64,000 nucleotides of DNA from NCBI GenBank assembly GCA_027943335.1, contig BSBK01002933.1, positions 1,525,001 through 1,589,000 on the forward strand. The letters are read 5' to 3'. Numbering within the stretch: position 1 is the first letter of the stretch; the number at the start of each line of letters is the position of its first letter. Origin of the DNA: Chamaecyparis obtusa. Lineage: Eukaryota > Streptophyta > Pinopsida > Cupressales > Cupressaceae. A program made the position numbers and the translations under genes. Below, piece by piece: positions 44,605 through 57,400 of the stretch. The notes under the pieces were generated by a model. It made no database searches, was not told the origin of the DNA, and saw only the letters and a program-made list of their open reading frames with translations.

Positions 44605-45448
44605 GTGGGTTTTCTACTAAGTGATCTACCATCACTTGTCCTTTTATGGCTTTCCTATCCACATACTCAATGTCGAACTCACTTAATATCATGACCCATT
44701 TTGCTATCCTACCCATTAAGGTAGTTTTTCTTAGCAAGTATTTTAAAGGAGCAATTTTTGCAATAAGTTTCACCTTGTGCATCAACATATAATGCCTTAA
44801 TTTTTTTAATGCAAAGACAACTGCTAAACAAGCTCTTTCCATGAATGTGTAATTTAGTTCATACTTGCTCAAAGTTCTACTCAAGTAGTAGACTGCCCTT
44901 TCTTTCCCTTGGTCATCTTCTTGCGCCAAAAGAACTCCTAGAGACCTTTCGATGGAGGATATATATAGCAACAATAGTTTTCCCTTGATTGGTGGCATTA
45001 GGATTGGTGGATTTATTAGATAAGTATTCAACAAGGTGAAGGCTTTGTGACATTCTTCATCCCACATGAAAATAGTGTCTTTATGTAGTAACCTTGTGAA
45101 TGAATGACACTTTTCTGCCAATTGAGAGATAAATCTCCTTATGGATTGAATCTTTCCTTGAAAGGACCTCATTTGACTTATGTTCTTTGGAATATCCATA
45201 TCCATTATAGATTGGACCATTTCCAGATCTACTTCAATGCCTTTTGCTGAAACTATGTAGCCTAATAACTTGCCGGATTGAACACTGAAAGCACATTTTT
45301 TTGGATTAAGTCTCACTTTGAATTGCTCCAATCTTGTGAATATCTTTTCCAGAATTTGTAGGTGATCTTCTCTTTTGTGAGACTTTGCCAATATGTCATC
45401 CATGTAATCCTCTAGAAAGGTTTGCATCATATCATGGAAGCTAGTTGT
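44519..45448 (-). pseudogene. Tat reverse transcriptase C-terminal half and first RNase H
   Basis: Starts just after the solo-LTR insertion with FHDMMQTFLEDYMDDILAKS, carrying the YMDD active site. It continues with NPKKCAFSVQSGKLLGYIVS (connection), WDEECHKAFTLL, LLLLYISSIERSLGVLLAQ, AVYYLSRTLSKYELNYTFMERACLA (RNase H1) and FDIEYVDRKAIKGQVMVDHL. The upstream residues MHTTT belong partly to the insertion border. Confidence 0.88.
45444..45448. repeat. Target-site duplication GTTGT (left) of the solo LTR
   Basis: Identical to 46422-46426. Confidence 0.85.
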
Positions 45449-46421
45449 TGTATGCACCCAAAAATGGTCGCCTAGACTTTGGGCCCCATTTATTCAATTT
45501 ATCAATCCTGAATCATTTTGATCAATAATCAATATTTTCAACAATATCAATCTCTTGATCAAGTCTTACTTTTGATCATATATTGGATTTTTATCCTATG
45601 GGCTAACCATTTATCCGAAGTCTTTATTTGATTAAAAGGAATATTTCCTCCCATTTTAATTAAATAAAAAGCCCACCTTTTCCTCTTATCCTAAGTTGCA
45701 CAAATAAAACATTATTCCTATTTTATAAAAAGGGAAAAAGCACTTTTTGTCTCATATGGACATAAAGTCAACTCTTATTTTCCTATTGGAGGATACTTGT
45801 GCACATGGATTGCTCCTCTTTCAAGCTCCACCGCTGATTAAGATCTTTTGCCTCTTAATCTCCATGGTCCATTCCTTTGCATTTCTTATAAAAGGAGAGC
45901 TCTCTCCTTCATTTGCACATAACCACTTGTTTTATGCTAATGTTATGCTGCAGGTTTTAGGTGCATTTGGAGTTTGAAGACATTGAAGACTTGTTGCATT
46001 TCATTGTAGTTGCATATTTGCTTTCTTAGTTGCATGATAATGGCATATTAATTTAGTTTCCTTTTATGCAATAGAATAATCTCACATAGTCTAAATAGGA
46101 AGCATTGTAATCCATTGCTATTTCCTTTCATACATTAGTTGCATTGTACTTTCCTTTCATAGCTTAGATTGCATTCTCATATAGCTTGCATTGCATTGCA
46201 TATTTGGATGCTTGGAGATATTGGCATTGTTGCCCTTGTCTTCACTTGAATCTCTCATTGTATGGTTGACTAGTAAGGTCACAAGCTTGTAGCTCTAGCT
46301 GAGAGCAATTTTCAATCTTGCAACTCCATACATAGAGAGCTATGTGCCGCTTTGTGAGGCCTCATTCTTGAGCAACCTTGCATGTAATGGTTCATAGAAG
46401 TGCACCATTTTAGTGTGTACA
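45449..46421 (+). mobile_element. Solo LTR inserted in the RT gene
   Basis: 973 bp starting TGTATGCACCCAAAAATGG and ending GTGTGTACA, flanked by GTTGT. It interrupts the RT exactly between AMTT and FHDMMQ. A TATA box (TTATAAAAGGAG) at 45887-45893 gives the plus orientation. No internal region remains, as expected after recombination between two LTRs. The start resembles the LTR starts of both other Ty3-type elements here. Confidence 0.87.
45887..45893 (+). promoter_or_regulatory. TATA box of the solo LTR
   Basis: TATAAAA in CTTATAAAAGGAGAGC, in the middle of the LTR. It could still start transcription across the broken RT gene in the antisense direction. Confidence 0.55.
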
Positions 46422-47209
46422 GTTGTCATTGCCCTTTGGTATGTGGCTCCAACATTTTTAAGGCAGAAGGGCATTACGTTCCAACAAAAGGTACCCCAAG
46501 GGCATGTAAAGGTTGTTTTCTCTTGGTCTTCGGCTGCAATTTTTATTTGATTGTAGCTACTAAAACCATCCATTAATGAATACATGGAGTGACCCATTGT
46601 CAAATCCACTATTGCATCTATGCTTGGAAGTGGGAAGTCATCTTTAGGACATGCAAGATTCAAGTCTCTAAAATCCATGCATACACGAATGGATTTGTCA
46701 TGCTTGGTGACCGATACAATATTGGATATCCATTTAGCATATGCAGTTGCTCTTATAAATCCCACCTTCAACAACTTTTCCAATTCAGCTTTGACTAGGA
46801 GAGCTACATGTGGGTGCATCTTTCTCAACTTCTTCTTGATGGGCTTAACCCCTAGTTTAACATTCAAATAGTGCATAATGAAGTTAGGATCCAATCCTAG
46901 CATGTCGGCATAGGACCATGCAAAGGTCACTTGTTGTTCTTGGAAAAACTTGATAAAATCCTTTCTTTCCGAAGGTGTAAGTGATGATGCTAGGTGTATG
47001 AACTTAGGATCCAATTTTGTTCCAATGTTGACCTTTTCTGTTGGCTCTATGAGAATCAGTGACCTTTCTTCCTCATGTTCGGGTAGGGTATCCAATCTCT
47101 CTTCCTTTGGTGCCACAGTTGGGTTTTCACCATAGGAAACATCCTTTATCTTTAATTTTTTTGGTTCTAGTTCTGCCACATAGTGGTTTTCACCACTAGA
47201 ACTTTTCAT
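46422..47209 (-). pseudogene. Tat reverse transcriptase N-terminal half
   Basis: Reads FAWSYADMLGLDPNFIMHYL, KLRKMHPHVALLVKAELEKL, the RT1 stretch WISNIVSVTKHDKSIRVCMDFRDLN, YSLMDGFSSYNQI (first active-site Asp), TFTCPWGTFCWNVMPF and GATYQRAMTT. It is cut by the solo LTR before the YMDD box. Upstream residues are the linker from the G-patch region. Confidence 0.9.
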
Positions 47210-47213
47210 TTTT

Positions 47214-48323
47214 TTATTTTTTATTTTTTTTCTTTGGATTAAGAGATTGGACCCCCACTACTCTCATCATGTTTAGTTCAAATTCATTGGTGAAAGAGGG
47301 CTCAACTGCGTTAAAGTATTGGGTCGTTGCTTGGTCATTTGGGAAATAGAGTAAGTCACTTGGTTCAGTTAGGTCCCAATCAATAAGGTCAGGACACATC
47401 AAGGAGAGGGATTCATTTGGAAAAGTGTTATTAGTTGGAGTTATGGACATGACCTCATTGGATGGTTCATACATTGTATCATTTAGATCTATGATGTGAG
47501 CTTCCTCGAGATGGTCCATGGAAGAAGGATCAAAGTCATCTTCACTTGAGTCCTCAATTCCTTCTATGAGAAATAGCATGGGAAATACAACATGCAGATT
47601 AATATTAACATTTGAATCATCTTCCTCTAATGGTTCCCAAAATTCCTCTATCCATGGTCGATTAACAGGTGCTTGTCCTATGTTAAATTCTTGTATGATG
47701 GGATCTTCACACCTTGGAGTTTATTTCCTTGGAACATTAGCATAAGTATGTATGGTGACAATTTATTTATAATGGTATGACTCATCGGATAAAGTATCCC
47801 ATTCATAGTTTCGGGAATCATCACTATCCACATCGGATTCCACCATATTCACTTGAGGATAGAAATCATGCATGGGGCTAGAGCTTTCTCCTTTGTGCTG
47901 GTAGGCTAGGTTTGATTTTTCCTCTTTTGATCTCCAAGAAGGTTCAAGAGGCTCTAGCAAGCCTCTATTTCTTTTGCCTAAGGGTCCTCTTCCCTTATAT
48001 CCCATTTTTTGCATTATTTTGAATCCTTTTCCATATTGATCGGTTTGAATATTAATATGATGAATTCTCTCCATGGGAGTATTTGAGGTATCATCTTCAT
48101 CTTGATAGAGCCATTGGAGGAGTTCATCTTCCTCTTTGTCAAATGTTGCCTTGTCACTTTCTCTTACAAAGTAAGAGTTATATTTATGAGGGAGATGTTC
48201 CTTGGACAGTTTTCCATGTGTTCTTGGAGATGTAGGCAAGTCGAATAAGGAAACAGAATATTCCCCTACTCCCTTGGAACTTGTTTTACATTGTTTCTCA
48301 AATGCATCCATCATATCACTCAT
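47214..48323 (-). pseudogene. Tat polyprotein segment with a G-patch-like motif
   Basis: In the frame at 47763-48323, YGKGFKIMQKMGYKGRGPLG followed by KRNRGLLEPLEP fits the G-patch pattern (hhxGxxxLxxMGWxxGxGLGxxxxGxxxP). The residues after it are acidic and low-complexity. The next frame (47214-47579) is an acidic linker (EDSSEDDFDPSSMDHLEEAH). The segment lies between protease and RT. G-patches bind RNA or activate RNA helicases, and some retroviruses have one next to protease; the role here is inferred. Confidence 0.65.
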
Positions 48324-48572
48324 TTTTTTTTAATGGTCCTCTTTAGCTTTATCCTTTTCTTCTCTGGTGGGTTTTGAAAATTCTATCCTTGGTATAGATT
48401 CTTTTTCTGAATTTTCATTTGACGTTGGGCCCTTGTAACTCACTTTCTCCTTTCCTTTAGTTGATGTAGTTGAGTTAGTTCGAGGAGGACTTGAATTAGG
48501 AGTAGTCCTTAATGTTAACTTAGGATCATCCCCTTTAATGTCTTCAATGGTAGCCTTTTGGATAATCCCTTC
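48324..48572 (-). pseudogene. Linker after the Tat protease
   Basis: The open translation continues from protease through a Ser/Thr/Lys-rich stretch (STTSTKGKEKVSYKG) after a TAA. No domain. Confidence 0.45.
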
Positions 48573-49040
48573 TTAGTTATGTGGAATAAATAATTCATGG
48601 AGAGGTTTTAGTGCATTGCAATATTGGAAGGGATTTGAATCTCCTCCAACCGTGACTTCCTCACCCATGTACGGAAATTTTATGCATTGATGATACATGG
48701 ATGGAACCACTTGCGTCTCATGGATCCACGGTCTCCCCAATAAGATATTATAAGTTAGTTTCATATCTAACACTTGGCATTTTGTGTCCTTTTTTACTGG
48801 TCCCACTTGAATGGGAAATATAATCATGCCTTTTGAGGCTCTTTCCACTTCATCATAGGCCTTTATGGTAATTCTTTTTGTGGGATCAATGCATGACTCA
48901 GATAATCCTAGAGATTTGACAAGACTCAACGTGTAGATGTTCAGACTAGCTCCCCCATCTATGAGAGCTCTCTTGACTCTATGTCTTTCAATCAAGACCT
49001 CTATATGCAATGGTAGATTTTGGGGATGGGTAATGGACAT
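48573..49040 (-). pseudogene. Tat aspartic protease
   Basis: 155 codons with RALIDGGASLNIYTLSLVKS, where DGG takes the place of the DSG/DTG active site, as in many Tat and Athila proteases, and LTYNILLGRPWIH near the flap end. The frame is open, but the gag frame before it has stops. Confidence 0.85.
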
Positions 49041-49277
49041 GTCATCCTAGTCTGAAAATGAAAGGTAATGAGGTGCAATGAGATGGCCTACCATATTTTG
49101 AAACTTCTCTTCATCCAAGTTAGTAGGAACATTACTTTCCACTAATGCCTTTTCTAATATCTCTTTATGAATTGGTGATAACTTTAATAACTCCAAGATG
49201 GATATTTTCATTGGAGTCCTTTGTAGTTGATCCACCAAACTATATGGTTTTGCTATTGTAGCCAATTGCTTTTCCAA
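49041..49277 (-). pseudogene. Tat gag/protease linker
   Basis: 76 open codons with ISILELLKLSPIHKEILEKAL and a TAG before protease (after LSFSD). This stretch, with its TPMKISILELL phrase, is typical between gag and protease in Tat elements. Confidence 0.65.
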
Positions 49278-49286
49278 AATACTGGA

Positions 49287-49889
49287 TTACAAAGGGCCAA
49301 CAGGTTTAGGATCAACCCCTTGTAGGGTAATCCTTGAATTCTGCCCCCTAGTGACAACATTAGACATTTCTTTTTGGGGTTGTTCTTTGATCACAATGGT
49401 ATTGACAATATGATCATGACTAGATAAAGTATTGATGACTTTATCATAATGAGGTGCAAAATTGATATTGTTGCTCCTTTGTTTATTCCCATTGGAGGAC
49501 TCACCTTTGTCATGATTATAAAAAGGTTGTTTAAATGTTGTGTGATCCTCATTACCTTGAGCTCCTTCAATGGTGATTGTACCATTATCAATCAGATTTT
49601 GTACCATGTTCTTCAGCTGTAAGCACTCATTGGTTGGATGGCCTCGAATTCTATGATGTTCACAATGACTATTTTCACTCCACCAGTTGGGTTTATTCTG
49701 TGGTTCATAGGGTTGAATGCTAGGTAAATTAATGATCTTGTTGGCAATGAGAGTCCTCAAGGATTTTTCGAGAGCTTCACCCAAAGGTGTGAAGTTAATC
49801 TTGGGAGTTGGTACCAAAAATTTGGTAAATTTTTTACCTCCTTGATTATTCCCAGAATTGGTACTATTGTTATTGTTGTTGTAAGGCAC
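49287..49889 (-). pseudogene. Tat gag C-terminal part with zinc-knuckle-like motif
   Basis: Contains PLGEALEKSLRTLIANKII and then CEHHRIRGHPTNECLQLKN, a CxxH...GHxTxxC motif usual for the nucleocapsid part of Tat gag. N-terminal Asn-rich run. A TAA separates it from the next frame. Confidence 0.8.
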
Positions 49890-50177
49890 TTTGGGAGCCT
49901 AATTTGCATTTTTCACTTGATTAGGTGTTCATATAAGAGCAAAGGGAGTCACTTTTACATTACTAGAATTGACAACACCGTCATTGACCACTCCCTTAAT
50001 GTTTTTCTTCAACCCATACCGATTATAGTTATTAGAAAAGTTCTTATTGTGGTTGTTATTGGAGGTATTGTTATTGTAATTCTTATTGTGTTTGTAGAGT
50101 TTCAACTCTCCACTCTTGACTAATACATCTTCTATGGTTACTCTATTCTCAATAAGGTCTTGGAAGGTCTTAGGACA

Positions 50178-51260
50178 TTACATTCTCAACCTATAATTCA
50201 TCTCATTTCTCAAGCTATTGATGAAGATATCCATCTTTTCTTTTTCAGGTACACTCCTAGGATACCTAGCAAATATCATCCTCCATCTTTGTAGGAAAAT
50301 GAGGAATCCTTCTCCATCCTTTTTCTTGGTATTACATAAAGTTATCATTGTGACTTCATGCTTGATGTTGTATGAGTAATGCGCCACAAATTTTGAAGCT
50401 AGCTCTTCAAAGGTTTTAATGTCGGATGGTAATTTCAAAAACCACTCCATGGCCATACCTCCCAAGCTTCTTGGGAATAATCTCATTAAATAAGTGGTAT
50501 CGTGCATGAACTCCAAGCTCAATGCACAAAATTCCCATAGGTGATCTTGAGGATCTGATGTTCCTTCATACTTATCATACTTGGGAAATACTACATTGAT
50601 AGGGAATGGTACCATAACAAGACTCTTGTCAAATGGAAATGGACATAATGCTTCTATAGAAAAGGGATTTGGAGCCCCACTTTGTTTTATCATATCCAAT
50701 TGCATCTGAAATAACTTAAATTGCTTATTCATTACATTGAGCAGACTCTCTTCAACTTCAAGTGGTCTAAGTTGATTAACATCATAATCATGAGGGAGTT
50801 TAAGTCCCTTTCAGGATAGATTCATAAAGTGCTTTTCCTTATCTCTTTCCATTGCTTTCTCCATGAGTTTCAAGAAATAAGGACTTTGTATAGCCTCACT
50901 AACCCTTTCATCAATGGCATCTTCGACAGTTGGTTCACCATTAGCCTTAGGGTTAGTGTTATCAATTTCTTGAGTGTTTGAGTATATTCCTCCATTATTG
51001 GTGTTACCCTGATTGTTTGGGTCCATACCACCATTATTGGCATCACCCTGATTATTTGGGTCAATGCGACTATTGTTGTTATTACCCAAGCCACCATAGT
51101 ACATCATGGTGGGTTCCGTTTCTTGAACGAGTGATTCTTGGGGTACTCTTGGGGTGGTAGAAGTATCACCTGGGTAAGGAAGATCTTGTCTCAGATAAGT
51201 CTCATCTTCTTGTAAGGTTTTCTTTACATAATATGATTGAGTTAAAGTAGGCATGAACAT
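50178..51260 (-). pseudogene. Tat gag N-terminal part
   Basis: 51260-50811 starts the protein and holds tandem Asn/Gly-rich 14-residue repeats (DPNNQGDANNGG type). After a TGA the frame continues without shift into the capsid part: FQMQLDMIK, PFPFDKSLVMVPFP, PKYDKYEGTSDPQDHLWEF, FPRSLGGMAMEWFLKLP and FLIFLQRWRMIFA (Retrotrans_gag). The PFPFDK head is shared with the 750-aa ORF of the inserted non-autonomous element. A TAA at about 50178 ends the open part and coding continues, broken, to 49889. Confidence 0.88.
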
Positions 51261-53479
51261 AAACTGTTTGAAAATAGACTTGATCTTACTTGTTTATGGC
51301 TGAATCCTTGTGAAATTTTCAAAATTGCTCGAAACCAGGATTTTTGACCAGGTAGGGTACTGGACCAAATAAATAGCCAAAATGGTATCTTAATTTGAAA
51401 CTAAATTTTTTTGAAACCCTCAGGAAATGCTCACTGTTTTCCCTTTTTTGTTTCTAGGCATCACTTTCCAGTTTATAGGAGTTATTTAAAGAGTGATACG
51501 CGTCGACTAGAATTGACTTAGGCGGCACCCTATAGGTGTGCATGTGACACTTTACTACTGATAGGCATTTTTCCAGTGTTTGCAGGCATCACTTAATATA
51601 TCTCAAGCATGACTTTATAGTTGATACACATTTTTTGAATAGTCAAAGGTGTGACTTTATTGCTGATGAGCATTATTTCTCTGTGCACAAGTGGCACTTT
51701 ATTGACCAGGTTGTAAATTTTAGATTTTAAAAATTACAAGATCAGTTTTTTAAAATTTTCTTGTTTGAAAATGGAACACAATCGCAACACACACATCAAT
51801 TTTTAATCATGTCCCTAAAACAACATGAAAGTGTATGTTCTCAGTCATTTTTTACAAGTATTGAACAAGAAAGTATTCCACGCAGTCTACCTATAGTCAA
51901 TTTTGGCTTTTAACATTGTTTGGCTCTATAAGGTAGCTTTCTATTTTATCATGGATTTAATGAATAATCTTCATTCTAAACTATGCCAAATTCTTTTTCC
52001 CACTTGTGGGCTTCCCACACACACAAAAGAATGATTTGGTGCAATCCTTGAAAGGACTACTAGAGGAAGTGAAGCAATTTTCACATAATCTAGTGACTTC
52101 CCTTTTAAGGAAAAGTGTATTTTTTTTATAGTGGGTTGGATTATATCATGGCTAAGGTGATTTTCTCCCACTTGGGTCATTCCCTCTCACTGTCCTCATA
52201 AGGAAAATCTTAGGAGGCAGGCCCTCTATTGCTCTATTTTAACTAGCATGTATGAAAAATCAAGGAATTGAACTTAGTCCAACAAGTTTGTGAATTTGGT
52301 TCACTTAAAAAGTGAAGAGCATGTCCCTATTGTCTTTCTTCATTCCAAACACTCAAGCAACAATTGTTCTTTTTCAATCTCTTGACAATGAGATTCTTAT
52401 AATTGAGGTGTTTGTGTTAATTCCTTATTTTAATTAAGCTAGATTCAATGAATGCCACAATCTTAAGCAAATGCAAGCTTGATTCGATGAATACCTTTTT
52501 TTTTGTAGCTAGCAAAGGCTAGGTGCTTTTATGAGATTTTTGGCTTTTTTATTTTCTCACTCACTTAGTGGCGGTTTTTCCCACTCCCTCCTCCAACAAG
52601 TTAGTCCAACATAGCCATACAAAATGAGGGAAAAAAATAGGAACAATTTGAAGTACAATTAAGTGTTTTCAAAAGATTTTTCAATGAAAACTTCAACAAC
52701 TTAATGTAAAGAAATTTCAATTTAAGGTAGTAAATTTAAGCTTGTAAGCCTCTAACACCTTGATGTAATGATTATACAACTTCTCCTCTAAGCCTAAACT
52801 CTCTAAAATTAAAGCACTATGCAATTCCTTTTAACGTTTAGCTTGTATTCTTACCTCTTTGCTTGGTTGTGTGACTCTGCTCTTTGGCTTTTGCACCTTT
52901 CTATGTTTTCTCATCTGCAGTGAAAAAAATAGAGTAAGATACCTAAATTTATTAATCTGACAACAAATTAAAGTAAAAGATAGTAAGCATCATTGTCCAG
53001 CTAATACACGTGATTAAAATGTTAGCAAGCATAACTTTAACTATAGCAGGCGTCACTTTCTAGTGACACAGACGACATTTATATTGTATAAGGCGTAATG
53101 ATTTATATACTAGGTGTGAAAAGTAATGAAAATTGTGTTAGATAAGCTATTTAAAGCGGCAATTAACAAATACTAGGCATCAGTTAGATGATACTAGGTG
53201 TGACATCTTGCAGTAAATTGCACCATAAAGCTTGTCGTAGGCGGTAAAATATAGTGAATACATGGTAGTTCTTAAGTATCAAGCATCTCTTTACAGTCTC
53301 AGGTGCATCAATTTATCTCATAGGCATCAGTTGTTTGCTGTCAGGCATCAGAACAGTGATCATAGGTGGCTTTTAATCCTTCATATGTGTCATTTTATCT
53401 GTTTCCTACAAAAATTCATGGAAAAGTGACAACAAAAACACACAAAAATTTGATGAAAATGTTAAAAATGAGGCCTAGA
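51261..53479 (-). other. 5' leader of the Tat element with repeated short motif
   Basis: 2.2 kb without a convincing gene. Two clusters (51455-51710 and 53030-53400, plus-strand orientation) hold about twenty degenerate copies of AGGCRTCACTTTATAG. The related word lies inverted near the 3' LTR (5160-5290 and 16500-16660). Confidence 0.6.
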
Positions 53480-53497
53480 GCCCCACAATGGGTGCCA
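53480..53497 (-). other. Primer binding site of the Tat element
   Basis: Minus strand TGGCACCCATTGTGGGGC, two bases inside the 5' LTR and two base changes from the site at 6499-6516. Confidence 0.78.
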
Positions 53498-53499
53498 TT

Positions 53500-54423
53500 T
53501 GTGTGTGTATGTTAAATACCTTCATGAAATTAGGATTATTAACTATCAATTCAAAGCAAATACAATGAAAATTTTTCTAAGAAATGAAACTAAAATCCAT
53601 GACATCTCATGGTTCTCTAATTAGATGTGGTAAGGAGAGCTCTCAGCTTAATCTCCACTAGTGACACGTCTAAAATGAGAAAGTATGATGCTACAATGCT
53701 TAATCTAGCTCACAATGATCCATTATGCAATGATAAATTGAAATGATAATGCTAAATGCTCTCAATTACTATCAAATGCTCATAAAATACCTATAATAAC
53801 AATTCTTTGCTCTCCAATTCTCTTCTATCTTATTGCTCTTAAAATGACTCTTATTTAAATAGTAAATTCCCAAGGGTAGGGGGTAGAGTGAAGTAATCAT
53901 GATTTAGCCTTGGTTGAGTCAAAAACTTTGCAATGTTCATAAATGGGGGGACAATTTAAATGTTTGTCTCAAAGGTTTGGACAAAAGGACAAAATTGAGT
54001 GGTTGAGATTGAAAGATTGGAATGAGTGATTGAGATTAAATTCTTTTTGAGTGATTTGTGTCTCTTTGTCCTCAATTCTCGTTGGTTGCTCAACTTTGTT
54101 GAAAGATATTAGGATTTATTAAATTCAATTAATTAATTAAATTTAGCCATGTAGGGGAATAGGTTCATTTTGATTTTTGATTTAACAACTATACAATTAA
54201 TCGATTAAAATCAATTATACAGTGTTTCAACCCCTTTAAGCTTGTATTTAATTATTTAATATCATCATTTGATTTTTCCTTTGATTTTATGATTTTGTCC
54301 AATTTGATTTATTAATGTCCATTTAATATTGATTTGATCCTTTTTTATGAGAATTAGTGCATTTTGATTATTTCGAGCCAATTTAATGATTTAAAAGCAC
54401 TTGCCCATTTTTGAGTGTCTAGA
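53500..54423 (-). repeat. 5' LTR of the Tat element
   Basis: Aligns with 3655-4570, with scattered substitutions and small insertions by eye. On the minus strand it starts TCTAGACACTC, a change from TGTAGACACTC. Confidence 0.92.
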
Positions 54424-54428
54424 GTTAC
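54424..54428. repeat. Target-site duplication GTTAC (right)
   Basis: Pairs with 3650-3654. Confidence 0.9.
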
Positions 54429-57400
54429 AAACCTAACACATTTTTGTTGAAATTTGAAGTTTTAAACAACCAAACAAGTTCAAAAGCTGGTGCATGAGCA
54501 CCCACAGATCATATATAATGTAATTGTACCTTCTAATCAGAACTATATCACATGTAATCATTTACTTTTTTTAATCCTCTATTCAGAAGAAATCCCTACC
54601 ATTATGGGTAGTAAGGTCTGAAGGAGGATAGATTGGTTGGTTGGAAATGCCAACAAGCATTAGTCGGGCATCTCTATGTGATTGCTTCTTGGATTTCCAA
54701 TAGTGCACCTCAGTCCCCAGTGGGCTCTTCATCAAAATCCCATAAATTCCAATGTCGTTCGCACCCCAAGTCTGAATGATTGGATAGAAAAATGTAGTGA
54801 AGATGGACTTGTCATCCATGTGATCCATCCAAAATCATCTCGAGAGCATCCCAATAATGTTCCTCATTTATATTGAACAATTTCCTCCATTGGGCTTCCC
54901 TTGTTTGTCAACAATTCATTGTGTGCTGAAAGTCGTAGCAGTCAGAGAAAATCACAGACAATCTTTACCCTAATATAGAAATATATAGTTAATGACTTAT
55001 ACTTCATTGAAGTTAGGCATCTAATACACTAAAACTTTGATAATATAGATACATATAAAGTTATCCAGACATGTCAAAAATACAGAATGCTTGGCACAGC
55101 GCACCTGCGCACTTACATATAGGGCATCATAAATGTAATCGCGCAACCTCTATCAATCGATAGGCGCAAGCGGGACCAAAGAAATAATGGTTACCTATTT
55201 TGCAGAGATGATGGAAAACACTGGTGCATTAGCAAATCTAACGATCGAAGGAGAGATTGATTTTTCTTACAACTGGGACAAACTTCACAAAAAACAATTA
55301 ATGTTTTTGACCGGGGACTTGTGCACTTAGTATTTTGTACATGGATGTGTGGACCTTTTATTGCAATGCTCTTCAAAGAAATGACTAGACTGAGTTTATT
55401 TACATCTATTATGACAAATTCACCATTGGACAACGGACAAATTGTTATGGACTATACATATGAGGTGACTTCCCGAGGCACACCATTGAATGGGGAGCAC
55501 AGTCAGGGGTGGTTAAGCAGGTTGCCCAATTCACACATAAATTTAAAGTTACTTTTTTTTACATATGCCCAAACATATTGGGGACCTTCATGTGTGATGT
55601 ATACTATTAAGCTACTTTAGTCTTGATACCTTTTGATGCTTCTTTAAAATTTCATTTTTCATGATAGATGTAAATTATTTTCAATATTGGGTACGTTAGT
55701 TTAGATTGGAGATTACAAATGTATGCTTCTAACAAAAATTAAACGTACATTTGTTGATGACATTTTTGACTTACGGAGTTCGTGGAATATAGCTATAAAT
55801 CATATTCTGATATTTGGAGTGATTTTATCAGTTTGTCCAAACCAGTGTCGTAGGTCTATTACAAAGAATTCCTTACAAAGGCTTAAAATAACACTTGAAA
55901 ATTAGGTCAATGGTCGTTACGGTCTTATTACAGCATCAAATAACACCAAAAACATACATATTTGCAATGCAAAAATCATTACAAGGTATAATTACATTCC
56001 ATATGATCTGTAGGTGCTCGTGCACCTGCTTGTCAACCGTCAACATGTTTCAGTGATATGTTATTAGAATTTCATAACTTGTCTTTACGTCTGTAAAGAT
56101 AGGATGGTTTACAAATATAATAAATGAACAATTACTATATATATATATATATATATATATACAACAATATTAAATATAAATAGATGATGTAACTATATAT
56201 AATTATCAACATCCATTTTGTAACTACGATATAAACATTTGTTAGTTAAAAACATCTGTTATATATATTTTATGGTTCAAAAAGAAAATTCTTAAAAAGA
56301 TGAAAAACTAGTTGATATGTGCACAAATTTTTGTAGAGGTCTATATAATAGAAATATAGTTTAACAAGGATTAATTGGTAGAATTAAATTTTAGTAAACA
56401 AACATGGATTAAAGGAAAATACAAAAAAATTGAAATTAAACTAAAATGTATTACTCAAATTTTAACTTATGCACCATAGTATTGTACGAAAAAAGGCTCA
56501 TTTAACAAAGCCATAACAAATGTGTACATGACGTGATTTGAATTCTTAACTAGGGGTCTATCAGTCATCTTAACACTAATTATATACGACAATTTAAATG
56601 ATGATATAAATGTAAACCTAACCATTATCTTAACCCCAAACCCCAAACCCTAAACTAGTAATACTAATTGTATATTTGTATTTTAATAGTATTTTTATTT
56701 TAATAGTACTTGTAATGTACCTATTTTAAATTTTATGAAAAAACAAGGAACTCACAAAAAACACACAAAAGAAATAAATAAATAAAAATCGCTCAAATTA
56801 TAAATTGTGTAGCATATTATTCTACCCAATAAAGTGACTCAATAAATGCATACATGAGGTGGATAGGACTCTAATAAGAGGTTTATCTTTCATGTTAATA
56901 GTAATTGTAACACCAAGCATGATAGGAACATCCCATTACAACTTACTGTAACAATAATCCTAACCTCTAGTCCACTCCTAATCATAACTCTAACGAAAAT
57001 AGTAACTATAGCGATACTGCTATCTACCTAACCCTAACCATCATCCTAACCATATTCATAATCGTAAACCATGAATACTAATATAAATGGAAAACCCTTA
57101 CTCTAATCCTAATAGTGTTCATAATCCTATAAAATATCATAACCTAATTATTAAATCCTAACAATAATCCTAATCAAAACTCTAAATCCTAACAATAATA
57201 CTGACCACAATGTAAAGTCTTACCCTTACTCTAATCATAATCCTTACCTTAAATTCAATCCTATTCCTAATCTTTCGTAAACTTCCCTAAACCTATCTAC
57301 CAATTGTTTCCTAACCTTCTTAGCCTAATCCAAGTCTCCTTGACTTTTGGCAGGGACATCTCCCTTAATGAGCCTTACACACTCATTATTATCACCTTAC

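Noticed and set aside
43384..46871. Plus-strand frames opposite integrase and RT
   Set aside because: Antisense shadows of the minus-strand polyprotein, without domains of their own.
54583..55620. Frames at 54583-54828 and 55321-55620 as genes
   Set aside because: No recognised motif, no consistent frame continuing on either side, and repeats nearby. Mentioned only in the regional entry.
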